Positions 50,794 through 61,244 of a stretch of 64,000 bases of DNA are shown here, piece after piece. Position 1 is the stretch's first letter, and each line of letters begins with the position of its first letter. Source of the stretch: Cichorium intybus (Eukaryota; Streptophyta; Magnoliopsida; Asterales; Asteraceae); contig CM042011.1 of assembly GCA_023525715.1 (NCBI GenBank), positions 2,143,501-2,207,500 on the forward strand, given 5' to 3'. The notes beneath the pieces are model-generated. The model saw nothing but the letters and a program-made list of their open reading frames with translations, searched no databases and was not told the origin of the DNA. Made by a program: the position numbers and the translations under genes.

Positions 50794-50963
50794 GCGACTC
50801 GACCAGGTGGTTGCTCGCGACTCGAAGAGGGGTCTCTTTGCGACTCGACCAGGTGGTTGCTCGCGACTCGAAGAGGGGTCTCTTCGCGACTCGACCAGGT
50901 GGTTGGTCGCGACTCGAAGAGGGGTCTCTTCGCGACTCGACCAGGTGGTTGGTCGCGACTCGA
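50794..50963. repeat. 46-bp (2 x 23) GC-rich tandem array in the 5' LTR
   Basis: Full copies start at 50794, 50840 and 50886, with a partial fourth at 50932. Each 46-bp unit is two 23-bp half units that both begin CGCGACTCGA. One continues CCAGGTGGTTG, the other AGAGGGGTCTCTT. The same array is in the 3' LTR at about 57216-57385. Its GC content stands out from the surrounding DNA. Confidence 0.93.
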
Positions 50964-51539
50964 GCCCTGGGCAGAAACCAGTTTATCTTCTGTTAAAATT
51001 TAGTGAATTTTCCAAGTTTGATTCTTGTGCTAGGCTTATCCGATTGACCTGAGATTTTAAACATATGTCTAATATGCTGTAAAACTTCATGGAAAATTAT
51101 CGGAATACAAATACGACCTCCCGAAAGTACTGTAGTAGAATACGCGTATTTCGGGAAGCGTATTAAATTTTATACCAATGGTTAATGCTTGGAATTGGTC
51201 TTATATTAGACTCTTGTGCATTAGAACCAACTGAAATGGTATATTAACCTATAATCATTTTGATAATGAATGAAATTATAGGTACGGGACAAAATCCTAC
51301 GGATTTCATTTCAAGGCAAGGAACAACAAACGCTAGTTGTAGCAAACCTTCAGGTGAGTAATCTCACTGTTATCCGGTGTGATATTGATTAAAAGAGCAG
51401 CTGCAGATGGAAATGATTTTAGGAACAAATTTTGACAGATTATATGATTTGATATACGACAAGACCAGATAAGCCGTGAGTCTGTTATAGACAAGAACGG
51501 AACTGTGAGTCAATATATCTATGTAAACTGTTATATAGA

Positions 51540-51705
51540 CAATAGCGGGCTAACCCGTGAGTCTAGGCAACAGCGGGCTAACCCGTGAGCCACAGTTTAT
51601 TTTGATGAGCCAAACTTACATAGACAACAGCGGGCTAACCCGTGAGTCTAGGCAACAGCGGGCTAACCCGTGAGCTAAGGCAACAACGGGCTAACCCGTG
51701 AGCCA
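51540..51705. repeat. 28-bp tandem array with a hairpin core in the 5' LTR
   Basis: Five clear copies of a 28-bp unit (with one longer gap) contain CGGGCTAACCCG, a 4-bp stem with CTAA loop, followed by TGAGTCTAGGCAAC or TGAGCC. More diverged copies precede it from 51470. It is repeated in the 3' LTR at about 57962-58125. Confidence 0.88.
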
Positions 51706-51840
51706 TATTTGATTTTGTATTGCATGATAATACATATTTGACTTTGTATAGAGAATTTTATTCTTATACATGTTATTCTTGATTTGATTACTCATTGGGC
51801 TTTATAGCTCATCATTTTATTGATATGTCCCTGCAGGTGA

Positions 51841-52254
51841 TATGTCACTGGTGCGAATTCGCGTGGAACTGCAAGAAGTGGACCAGCTCGGTCACGCGGC
51901 TCTGTTGGGCGAAGAGCACCAGCACGGGAACCGGTGGGACAAAATACACCCGATATTTGGACGATAGTGGAAGAAGTGGTTAGGCAAATGATGCCTGCAT
52001 TAACGAATAACCCCAACCCGAGTGGCAATCCTAATCCGAGTGCCAATCCTGATCCTACTGAAGAGGCTGCAAAAAGTGTTCATGACAGGCAGCCAGAAGA
52101 TGAAAGCCAGGGAGAAAGTCGTGCCCGGGTAGTAAAAGAAACTCAAGGTGGGGAAGCCTCGATAAAGAAAGTTGGGTGTATGTATAAATCCTTCCTTGGT
52201 TGTAAACCAAAGGAATTCTCCGGGACAGATGATCCAGTCAAAGCTATGGAATAG
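51841..52254 (+). pseudogene. Gypsy gag N-terminal part, truncated at 5' and ending in an amber codon
   Basis: This is in the same frame as the gag-pol below. It opens at the LTR junction with no ATG (an in-frame TGA lies at 51838). It reads a basic SRGT..RSRGS-like stretch, then 'GQNTPDIWTIVEEVVRQMMP' and an NPNPSGNPNPSANP repeat. It ends 'GTDDPVKAME' plus TAG at 52252-52254, exactly where the family has the start of the 'W.MHIEKVF' block. Confidence 0.85.
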
Positions 52255-52257
52255 ATC

Positions 52258-55200
52258 ATGCATATCGAGAAGGTGTTCCGAGTAAGCAAATGTGCGGATG
52301 ACGATAAAGTAGAATTTGCCACGAACCAACTCACCAGCGGTGCACTACACTGGTGGCAGATTTATTACAAGTCTTTGAATCTTGATCCAACCGAATCAGT
52401 ACCGTGGGAACAGTTCAAGATTAAGTTCAATGAAGAATATTGTTCCGAGGTGGCGATAAAACAACTAGAAGATGAATTACTGCATCTGGAACAGGGTTCT
52501 CGATCTGTTCAGGAGTATACTCTTAGCTTTCTGGAGAAAGCTAGGTTTGCGGAACACCACATCTATACTGAAAAGAGAAAGATCGATAAATATGTTTGGG
52601 GGTTGACGACCCAAATCAGGGAAATCGTGCAACCGTTGAAATTACCTACTTTCCGGCAAGTGGTGGATCGAGCCACAGAAAGAGAAACAGAATTAAAACG
52701 ACAAGAAAACGAAAAGAAAGCCGTTGAAACGAAACGAAAGGCGGAAGACCAAGGTTGGACGCCTCAGAAAAAGTCGCAACAATCCGGGTCTAGGGGAAAA
52801 GGCCAGAAAGACGAAGGAAAGTGGTGTGAAAAATGCAGAAAAAGACACACGGGCAGTTGTCGCAGTGATACCGGGTCAGTTAGCTGCCGAAATTGTGGAA
52901 AAACGGGACATCTTACACGGGACTGTCGGGCGGACCGTAGGTGTTTCCAATGCGGGGCTACGGATCATATTTGCCTGAACTGTCCCCAACTAAAATCTGG
53001 AGTATACAGTGAAAGACCCAGGGATGATCAAGTGGGAAAGAAAGAAGAACCGAAGATCAGGGGACGACCAGTGGCCTCGCGAGCTTTCCAGATGACTGTG
53101 GAGGAAGCCCGTGAGAAGACAGATGTGGTGACAGGTATCTTCACTCTTAATTCCATACATGTATATGTTATTTTTGATCCGGGGGCTACTCACTGTTTCG
53201 TATCGGAGTCTTTGTTGTCTCGCCTGAATGTGCCGTTAACCCCAATGGATGAAAGCTTGGAAGTAGCTATAGCAGACGGTAGATATGTTTGGGTTTCCGA
53301 ACACCTGGAAGGTTGTCAGCTTAAAATCTACGGGACCGTTTTCCCTATAGATTTGAAGCCGATGACTACCAATGAGTTTGGTGTGATTGTGGGAATGGAT
53401 TGGTTGGCGACGAATTATGCTAACATGGATTGCAGAAATAAAAACATCACAGTGTTAACACCGGATGGAGAATGGATAAAGATTCAGGGTGAACGACCTC
53501 GGTTGAGAATGCCAGTTATCTCCTTTGCTCAAGCCCGAAGCTGTATCAGTAAAGGAGGGATGTCCTATCTAGCTTATGTATCGGTGGCTCAACCGATTAA
53601 AGTGGGGGTAGCGAATGTGAACGTGGTGAACGAGTTCCCAGATGTATTTCCAGACGAACTTCCAGGGTTACCACCAGATCGACAGGTTGAGTTCACGATT
53701 GAACTAGTTCCGGGAGATGCACCTGTTGCTCGAGCTCCATACCGATTAGCACCTTCAGAGATGGTGGAACTGCGAAAGCAACTGGAGGAATTGTTAGACA
53801 GGGGTTTTATCAAACCGAGTACATCGCCTTGGGGAGCCCCTATCCTGTTTGTTAAGAAGAAAGATGGGTCAATGCGCATGTGTATTGACTATCGGGAGTT
53901 AAACAAGATCACGGTGAAGAACAAGTACCCGCTACCCATAATAGACGACTTGTTTGACCAGCTGCAAGGCGCGTCATATTTTTCCAAGATTGACCTGAGG
54001 TCGGGTTATCACCAATTGAAGATAAGGGAGTCAGACATTCCGAAGACGGCGTTCCGAACGAGATACGGTCATTATGAGTTTTTGGTGATGCCTTTTGGGT
54101 TAACCAATGCTCCAGCCGTATTCATGGATCTTATGAACCGGGTGTGTCGACCGTTCCTTGATACCTCGGTGATAGTGTTTATCGATGACATCTTGGCGTA
54201 TTCTCGGAGCCAAGCCGAGCATGAAGTGCACCTTCGCCAGATGTTAGAGCTACTTCGCCAAGAAAAGCTGTATGCGAAATTCTCCAAGTGTGAGTTCTGG
54301 CTAAGAGAAGTCCAATTTCTTGGCCATGTAATTAATGCCGAGGTGGTGAAAGTAGATCCAGCAAAGGTTGACGCCGTGATGAAGTGGGAACCGCCTCGGA
54401 GTCCAACTGAAATACGAAGTTTTCTTGGTTTGGCAGGCTATTACAGAAGATTTGTTGAGAATTTCTCTTCGATAGCTGCTCCGTTGACTAAGTTGACCAA
54501 GAAAGGTGAAAAGTTCACATGGGTCGAAAAGCAGCAAGAAGCGTTTCAGAAGTTGAAACAATCTTTATGTGAAGCACCGGTGTTGGCTTTACCACAAAGC
54601 GGAGAAGAGTATGTGATCTACAGCGATGCTTCTAGAATTGGTCTTGGTTGTGTGCTAATGCAGAAAGGTCGGGTTATAGCCTATGCGTCCCGCCAATTAA
54701 AAGATGCCGAGAAGAAGTATCCAGTTCATGATCTGGAATTAGCTGCGGTGGTTCTAGCATTGAAGCTGTGGAGACATTATTTATACGGTGTGAAGTTTGT
54801 CATTTACACTGATCACAAGAGCCTGAAGTACCTCTTTGATCAAAAAGAGCTTAATATGAGACAGCAAAGGTGGATGGATTTGCTGAAAGACTTTGACTGT
54901 GAAATTCAGTACCACCCTGGCAAGGCGAATGTGGTGGCAAATGCACTAAGTAGAAAAGAAGCTCCTCTGAAAGTTACATCCGCGTGTATGGGTGTAGTAA
55001 GCAGTTTACCAGAATTGATTCGTTCAGCACAAGAAGAAGCATGTAAGCCGGAGAATATAAAAAGTGAAAGAATGGTTGGATACTTGAAGCATCTGGAAGA
55101 AAATGCTCGGAAATTGAAGACCTTCAGAGGTCGTGTGTGGGTCCCGAAACAAGGAGAAGCGCGGAATTTGCTTCTAGAAGATGCACACTATAGACGTTTT

Positions 55201-56433
55201 GCAGTTCATCCGGGCAGTACCAAGATGTATCGGACGTTAAAACCGATGTATTGGTGGCCTGGAATGAAGAGGGACATTGGAAGATTTGTGGAAAGATGTT
55301 TGACTTGTCTGCAAGTTAAGTCAAACCATCAGAAACCGTACGGGGAAATACAACCATTGCCGATTCCAGAGAAGAAATGGGACCATATTACCATGGATTT
55401 TATGACAAAGTTGCCGCGGACACCGCGAGGTTATGATTCTATATGGGTAATTGTTGATCGATTGACCAAATCGGCACAATTTATACCATATAAAGAAAAG
55501 TATAGAGTAGATCAACTGGCGAAAATCTACATAGATGAGGTAATTTGTCGACATGGACTTCCAGCATCGCTAGTATCGGACCGAGATAGTAGGTTTACTT
55601 CTCATTTTTGGCAAAGTCTTCAAAAGCAATTGGGTACAAAAGTACTTATGAGTACCGCATATCATCCACAGACCGATGGTCAGAGTGAAAGAACAATCCA
55701 GACTTTGGAAGACATGTTGAGGACTTGTGTCATAGACTTCGGTGGAAGCTGGGAAGATCATTTGCCTTTGGTGGAATTCGCGTACAATAACAGCTATCAT
55801 TCCAGCATTCAAATGGCCCCGTATGAAGCCTTGTATGGAGCACCGTGTCGTACTCCAACCTGCTGGACTGAAGTTGGGGAAAAGCCGTTGGCTGGACCCG
55901 AAATTGTAGCACAGACCGAAGAAAAGATCAAACTGATACGCGAAAATTTGAAGGTAGCTCAGAATAGACAGAAACAGTATGCGGACAAACGGGTGAAACC
56001 GATAGAATTCCAAGTAGGAGATATGGTAATGCTCAAAGTATCCCCTTGGAAAGGCTTAATTCGTTTTGGGAAGAAATGGAAGTTGAGTCCTCGTTTTATT
56101 GGACCTTTTCGTATATCCCAAAGAGTTAGAGCCGTGGCGTATCGATTGGAGTTACCTAATGAACTTCATGGTATACATGATGTATTCCCTGTGTCCCAAT
56201 TGAGAAAAACGTTGTTTGATAAGTCTCAACACATACCTCTTGCTGAAATTGAGGTAGATGAAAGGTTGAGATACCCGGAGCAACCCGAGAGGGTGTTAGA
56301 CCGCAAGATAAGACAGCTGCGAAATAAGAAGATCAGCATGGTGAAAGTCCTTTGGCGTCATCACAAAGGTTCTGACATGACGTGGGAGACCGAAAGTGAA
56401 ATGCGGGAGAAATACCCTCAACTATTTGTATGA
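52258..56433 (+). CDS. Gypsy gag-pol polyprotein, long open part (1391 codons)
   Basis: One uninterrupted frame holds, in order: the gag core ('LTSGALHWWQIYYKSL'); two zinc knuckles ('CRNCGKTGHLTRDC', 'CFQCGATDHICLNC', about residues 210-243); protease with D-P-G instead of D-S/T-G ('IFDPGATHCF', about 305); RT ('KIDLRSGYHQ', 'MPFGLTNAPAVF', catalytic 'FIDD' near 640); RNase H ('YSDASRIGLGC', 'YTDHKSLKYL'); integrase H-H-C-C (976-1021) and the D-D-E core ('TMDFM', 'VSDRDSRF', 'ERTIQTLED'); and a chromodomain-like end ('WRHHKGSDMTWETESE'). RT, RH and integrase motifs look intact. The protease change, the amber codon just upstream and the lost PBS mean this copy should not replicate alone. It could in principle supply enzymes if expressed. 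Confidence 0.93.
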   Translation: MHIEKVFRVSKCADDDKVEFATNQLTSGALHWWQIYYKSLNLDPTESVPWEQFKIKFNEEYCSEVAIKQLEDELLHLEQGSRSVQEYTLSFLEKARFAEHHIYTEKRKIDKYVWGLTTQIREIVQPLKLPTFRQVVDRATERETELKRQENEKKAVETKRKAEDQGWTPQKKSQQSGSRGKGQKDEGKWCEKCRKRHTGSCRSDTGSVSCRNCGKTGHLTRDCRADRRCFQCGATDHICLNCPQLKSGVYSERPRDDQVGKKEEPKIRGRPVASRAFQMTVEEAREKTDVVTGIFTLNSIHVYVIFDPGATHCFVSESLLSRLNVPLTPMDESLEVAIADGRYVWVSEHLEGCQLKIYGTVFPIDLKPMTTNEFGVIVGMDWLATNYANMDCRNKNITVLTPDGEWIKIQGERPRLRMPVISFAQARSCISKGGMSYLAYVSVAQPIKVGVANVNVVNEFPDVFPDELPGLPPDRQVEFTIELVPGDAPVARAPYRLAPSEMVELRKQLEELLDRGFIKPSTSPWGAPILFVKKKDGSMRMCIDYRELNKITVKNKYPLPIIDDLFDQLQGASYFSKIDLRSGYHQLKIRESDIPKTAFRTRYGHYEFLVMPFGLTNAPAVFMDLMNRVCRPFLDTSVIVFIDDILAYSRSQAEHEVHLRQMLELLRQEKLYAKFSKCEFWLREVQFLGHVINAEVVKVDPAKVDAVMKWEPPRSPTEIRSFLGLAGYYRRFVENFSSIAAPLTKLTKKGEKFTWVEKQQEAFQKLKQSLCEAPVLALPQSGEEYVIYSDASRIGLGCVLMQKGRVIAYASRQLKDAEKKYPVHDLELAAVVLALKLWRHYLYGVKFVIYTDHKSLKYLFDQKELNMRQQRWMDLLKDFDCEIQYHPGKANVVANALSRKEAPLKVTSACMGVVSSLPELIRSAQEEACKPENIKSERMVGYLKHLEENARKLKTFRGRVWVPKQGEARNLLLEDAHYRRFAVHPGSTKMYRTLKPMYWWPGMKRDIGRFVERCLTCLQVKSNHQKPYGEIQPLPIPEKKWDHITMDFMTKLPRTPRGYDSIWVIVDRLTKSAQFIPYKEKYRVDQLAKIYIDEVICRHGLPASLVSDRDSRFTSHFWQSLQKQLGTKVLMSTAYHPQTDGQSERTIQTLEDMLRTCVIDFGGSWEDHLPLVEFAYNNSYHSSIQMAPYEALYGAPCRTPTCWTEVGEKPLAGPEIVAQTEEKIKLIRENLKVAQNRQKQYADKRVKPIEFQVGDMVMLKVSPWKGLIRFGKKWKLSPRFIGPFRISQRVRAVAYRLELPNELHGIHDVFPVSQLRKTLFDKSQHIPLAEIEVDERLRYPEQPERVLDRKIRQLRNKKISMVKVLWRHHKGSDMTWETESEMREKYPQLFV

Positions 56434-56453
56434 TTTCGGGGACGAAATCTCTT

Positions 56454-56468
56454 AAAGGAGGGGAGAAT
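56454..56468 (+). other. Polypurine tract of the Gypsy element
   Basis: AAAGGAGGGGAGAATT directly before the 3' LTR start at 56470. Confidence 0.8.
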
Positions 56469-56469
56469 T

Positions 56470-58485
56470 TGTAACGCCAAAACTTATTTTATTATGTAAT
56501 TATAATAAAAAGGGCAAAATGGTCATTTTACCTCAAAATCATATTTTGTCAGATTTTGTCATTTAATTTGTAAATTGTGGACTTAAAATGTTATAAAAAT
56601 CAGATTTTGTCATTTAATTTGTAAATTGTGGCAAAAGCATGAGAAATGCAACTTCAAGGACCAAAATGCAATTTATGGAGGTATAAATAGTTGGAACCTT
56701 CTCCCATTTTGTGCAGAAATTTAGTGAGCTACGGGAGGGTTTCTTGGTAAGGGAGTTGCAGAATTTTGGAGCAATCTTGAAGGTTTAAGGCTAAAAATCG
56801 GATTATAGCAATTGAAGGGTAGAATTGGAAGCTTTTGAGGTAAATATTCCAAGTTCTTGATTGTTTGTTCTTGATGAGTTTTGTAGAACTCAAAAACTGC
56901 ATTTGCAGTTATGATTATGTGGTTAAGTTGATGTAATACTTCCATTAAGTCATAAGAATAAGGGCTTAATTCAAGAAAATGGAAGTAGATTGTTATTTTA
57001 GATGAATTTGAAGTTTTGGGGTTGTTAGAACTAAGAACCCTAAATCTTCATATGATTGATTGATTGTGTTTTGGGAGTTAAAAACCTTGTTAAAATGTAA
57101 GGTTTTAGCCTAGAAATAAACCCCAAACGATTAAGTCGAGTAATAAGACCTTAACAAGAGAAAAATGGAAAATTCTAGCATAAAATCGGAGTTTCTGCAC
57201 CTCTGTCCAGCGCTCGCGACTCGACCAGGTGGTTGCTCGCGACTCGAAGAGGGGTCTCTTCGCGACTCGACCAGGTGGTTGCTCGCGACTCGAAGAGGGG
57301 TCTCTTCGCGACTCGACCAGGTGGTTGGTCGCGACTCGAAGAGGGGTCTCTTCGCGACTCGACCAGGTGGTTGGTCGCGACTCGAGCCCTGGGCAGAAAC
57401 CAGTTTATCTTCTGTTAAAATTTAGTGAATTTTCCAAGTTTGATTCTTGTGCTAGGCTTATCCGATTGACCTGAGATTTTAAACATAGGTCTAATATGTT
57501 GTAAAACTTCATGGAAAATTATCGGAATACAAATACGACCTCCCGAAAGTACTGTAGTAGAATACGCGTATTTCGGGAAGCGTATTAAATTTTATACCAA
57601 TGGTTAATGCTTGGAATTGGTCTTATATTAGACTCTTGTGCATTAGAACCAACTAAAATGGTATATTAACCTATAATCATTTTGATAATGAATGCAATTA
57701 TAGGTACGGGACAAAATCCTACGGATTTCATTTCAAGGCAAGGAACAACAAACGCTAGTTGTAGCAAACCTTCAGGTGAGTAATCTCACTGTTATCCGGT
57801 GTGATATTGATTAAAAGAGCAGCTGCAGATGGAAATGATTTTGGGAACAAATTTTGACAGATTATATGATTTGATATACGACAAGACCAGATAAGCCGTG
57901 AGTCTGTTATAGACAAGAACGGAACTGTGAGTCAATATATCTATGTAAACTGTTATATAGACAATAGCGAGCTAACCCGTGAGTCTAGGCAACAGCAGGC
58001 TAACCCGTGAGCCACAGTTTATTTTGATGAGCCAAACTTACATAGACAACAGCGGGCTAACCCGTGAGTCTAGGCAACAACGGGCTAACCCGTGAGCCAA
58101 GGCAACAACGGGCTAACCCGTGAGCCATATTTGATTTTGTATTGCATGATAATACATATTTGACTTTGTATAGAGAATTTTATTCTTATACATGTTATTC
58201 TTGATTTGATTACTCATTGGGCTTTATAGCTCATCATTTTATTGATATGTCCCTGCAGGTGAGCGTGATCCCGCCAAGGGAAAAGACAAAGTCCGTGACT
58301 GAGGACTTAGTATTTGAAGTGACGACCCGGCTTGAAGAATGTATAATATTATGTATTGTACTTCGTGATACTCTTGTACTCGTATTGTATTAACTAATAC
58401 CCCTACTTATGGTTTTATTTGTAAAATATTTGGTTTGAAAAATGAAAAATTTTGGGGTGTTTTTGTTAATAAGTCGGGTGTTACA
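56470..58485 (+). repeat. 3' LTR of the Gypsy element, complete (2016 bp)
   Basis: It starts TGTAACGCC and ends GTGTTACA. It carries the same 46-bp and 28-bp arrays as the 5' LTR. It alone retains the last 223 bp (58263-58485). A patch near its start (56539-56580) differs from the 5' copy. Confidence 0.93.
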
Positions 58486-58655
58486 TTATGTTTCTTGGAA
58501 GGTATGCTGATGAAAAGTGTACTCCATGAGATACAAATCCTCAACAACATATCAAATCAAAGATCTAGAAACTAGAGGCAACTGTAGAGCAACAACAAAT
58601 AAACTTGAGTTGTATGAGAAGCACAATGAGCGATTTGAGAAGCATGATCGAAAGT
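58486..58655 (+). pseudogene. En/Spm transposase-associated gene remnant, right part
   Basis: This continues the frame broken at 50029: 'MFLGRYADEKCTP' is the block that follows the 'GGHDRKK...GL' motif in this family. A coiled-coil-like 'KLEATVEQQQINLS...MSDLRSMIES' tail comes next, with a stop in between. Confidence 0.65.
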
Positions 58656-59019
58656 GATATGTTTTTTTAACTTGTTGGTTCACTATTTTCTAGATACTAT
58701 TTGACTATTTTCATTGTTGTTTTGAATATATGACAACATTAGATGATGCAACTTTTAATTAACAATTTTCGTAATGTTGGTTTCATTGTTTCTGAAAAAT
58801 AGTTAATTTGTAATGGATTTTACTACAAATTAATTTGTAGCTAAGTTGCTAAATTAATCTGCCACGAGTTTTTGCTACGCAATATTAGCTACGGAAGTAA
58901 ATCCGATGAACCTTAATAGTAATTTTTTGAAGGACAAAAATCAGCGATTAAATTTTGGTAAGTGGTAGATTTTGTATAGCATTAACCATCTATAACGAGC
59001 CTCTTATTTTACACCGTCA
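58656..59019. other. Intergenic, AT-rich
   Basis: Flank of the En/Spm remnant. I see nothing further. Confidence 0.4.
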
Positions 59020-59165
59020 ACTTGATGGCAAGAGGTGGTCCAGGTGGAGAGTCCTGGAAACTCTCCAGGGGGAGTGACCCGAGTTCTAATTCCTGTATGG
59101 TTACGATTGAAAGGTGGCCATCGTTTTTTAAAAGAATTAAAAAAATTAAAAAAAATAAAAAACAA
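59020..59165 (+). repeat. Possible tRNA-derived SINE
   Basis: A box A-like TGGTCCAGGTGG (about 59035) and a box B-like AGTTCTAATTCC (about 59083) are spaced as in an RNA polymerase III promoter, followed by an A-rich end (59135-59170). No clear target duplication was found. A diverged tRNA pseudogene is the alternative. Confidence 0.45.
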
Positions 59166-61244
59166 AAAAGTTATTTACGATATTTAACTTCATGATAGTA
59201 GCTTTTTTATGTACAAATTAAAAAAAAATCTTTCTCATTTCAATATGTACAAAAAATATATTTATTTTGATTGATTACTCAAGTGAGGAGGTTGCAATAG
59301 GACCATTAATGTATTGTACTATTGTTTCCAAATACAGCTACGGGTGGGTGCTAAACAACGGACCCAAGACACTGATTATACAAAACTCATGTTCATGTAC
59401 ATGCTGTCAGTACTGTCAATTTTAGAAACATGATAGACTTCTCGCCTTCCAATTCTTGGATTTTCTTCATGCAACTTTAATTCAATTAATTCATTCGGGT
59501 GATCGAGATACGAAGAAGACAATACCTTGGTCGGCTCGAGGGCTACCTTAGTGCTCCACTGACCATTTCAATCCGGTCGGATTATCTTACACTCTTCTTA
59601 AAAGAAATTGACGGATCCAAGTTCATTAAAATATCTTGTACCACAATTGCTACGCAGGCATGAATCAATAGAATCTTATCATGAAAAAGAAAAGTTATAA
59701 CGTGTGTCGAAACGGGCGTGTTAGCTTGATTTACGACACCGATAGTTTTCTTTGGTAAAGTTTATAAATAGTAATACATAATAAATACAATGTTGGAAAT
59801 TCAGACAAGTTTTTGCTGAAATTTTCTTGAACTTGTATGTACACGTCTTGCAAGACGGATGAACTACCGGTTTATAACTAAACGTATGTTTTGCTAAAAT
59901 TTTCTTTTTGTGTAACTAATGAATTTAATACAGTTTTGGGTTTTTCCTTAGAATATTAATTAAAGAAGTGTTAAATTGATATTTCGGTTTTGAACTTGTG
60001 ATGTAAACCTGAATAAACTTTTAGTGTTTTGACTATGTTTAATACCAAATTAATTATTCAGATTTGACTTTTAAGAACTTATATAAATAAACTTTCTTGC
60101 AAGCAAAAGATTGGGAAGTGATTTGTATATTACAATTCTTATCCATACACAATAATTTAATGCTATAAGAGAGGGGTTGTATCATTAAATTCTTGTGTAT
60201 AAATATAAATTGTTGAGTATAAATCACTCCCCTAAAAGGTTACACCGAAAACAACTGAATTCTCTCTTCTCTCTGATACTACTGTGAATTCTATCAAGTT
60301 CAAAGTCCAAGCTTTTCTTGGAACGATATGTTTATATTATCAAACTAGGAATGAGCTAATAAAATAAGCAATTACAACAAAGAAATTAAACTAGGGTTGT
60401 GCAGACGACAAACCCATTTTATTTTATATTTTTTTACTCGTATTAAAAATCCAAAAAAAAAAACGACTAGGAAACAATGCTATCAAAGATATGCGCTTTT
60501 TGCTTCTTGATCGATCACAATAGTAACTTGTTCTTAGAGTCCTAAATGGTCCAAGAAATAGTAAGGATTACCATGTCAAAACATGTCTTCTAGACCAAGT
60601 TAAAGTTCAATGTGTCCGCCTAAAGAATTTGGACTACGATGGAATTAGAAGAATGACTATCAATAATCACTACCTACCGATCTAATTCCAAATGGTAATG
60701 GATATATGACACGATGTAAAGACATGATCAATAGTCTTCGTACTCCAAAGAAAAAGATGGCAAAGCACCGAATCCATATCAATCTTTTTATCAATAAGAT
60801 TCGCCCTTGTAGGCACTTAATTTAGACACAAATGCTAACTCAAGATGTTCAACTTTATTGGAACAAATTTGTTTCCTATAGTTTACATGTTACATGTCCC
60901 CACGGTACAATTTTCTAAAAAACATCTCACCAAAGCAACTTAAAACAAGTCATCCGTATCTAGATTCCACATCCAACGATTGGTTTGATCAGAGATAACA
61001 AAAGACTAAATAAAAGCCTTTAAACATGTCTACTGCTCATCTTCATCCCCACCACCATCCCACCCCTAGAAATCTACACCAAAACTGAGGCCACATTTCC
61101 ATCACCAAGTCATCCATAACCATACATTAATTGTGTAAGTCAAGAGCAAAATTCTAGGAAAGTTTTGTTGTAGGGAAACATCACCAACTACATCATGCCA
61201 AAAATTTTGTATGTTGAGTGTTATCACTTTTATACTACAAAAAA
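59166..61244. other. Intergenic, AT-rich
   Basis: No coding region is recognised over 2 kb. The sequence is not obviously repetitive within the window. Confidence 0.4.

Larger units (their letters stand above)
50030..51840 (+). repeat. 5' LTR of the Gypsy element, 3'-truncated
   Basis: This is collinear with 56470-58262 of the 3' LTR and ends at CCTGCAGGTGA, where the 3' LTR continues GCGTGATCC. It contains a 46-bp tandem array (50794-50963), a 28-bp array (about 51540-51705) and a TATAAATAG box near 50261. Confidence 0.9.
50030..58485 (+). mobile_element. Ty3/Gypsy chromovirus-type element (Tekay-like), 8456 bp
   Basis: The outer ends are TGTAACGCC...GTGTTACA, with flanks CTATG (50025-50029) and TTATG (58486-58490), a 4/5 duplication. 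The same En/Spm remnant lies on both sides. The 3' LTR (56470-58485) is complete. The 5' LTR stops at about 51840 and joins directly to mid-gag, so its last 220 or so bases, the PBS and the start of gag are missing. Gag-pol then runs to 56433, followed by a polypurine tract. The gag-PR-RT-RH-INT order, the C-terminal chromodomain-like end, the long LTRs and the 'GGGGACGAAATC' downstream motif fit the Tekay/Del lineage. The shared LTR parts differ at roughly a dozen sites plus one replaced patch, so insertion was fairly recent. Confidence 0.92.

Noticed and set aside
50794..50963. CRISPR-like array
   Set aside because: The units are contiguous with no unique spacers, lie in an LTR of a plant retrotransposon and occur in both LTRs.
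50743..51052. Arg/Gly/Thr-rich frames repeated in both Gypsy LTRs
   Set aside because: Translation of the 46-bp tandem array in three frames; no protein family.
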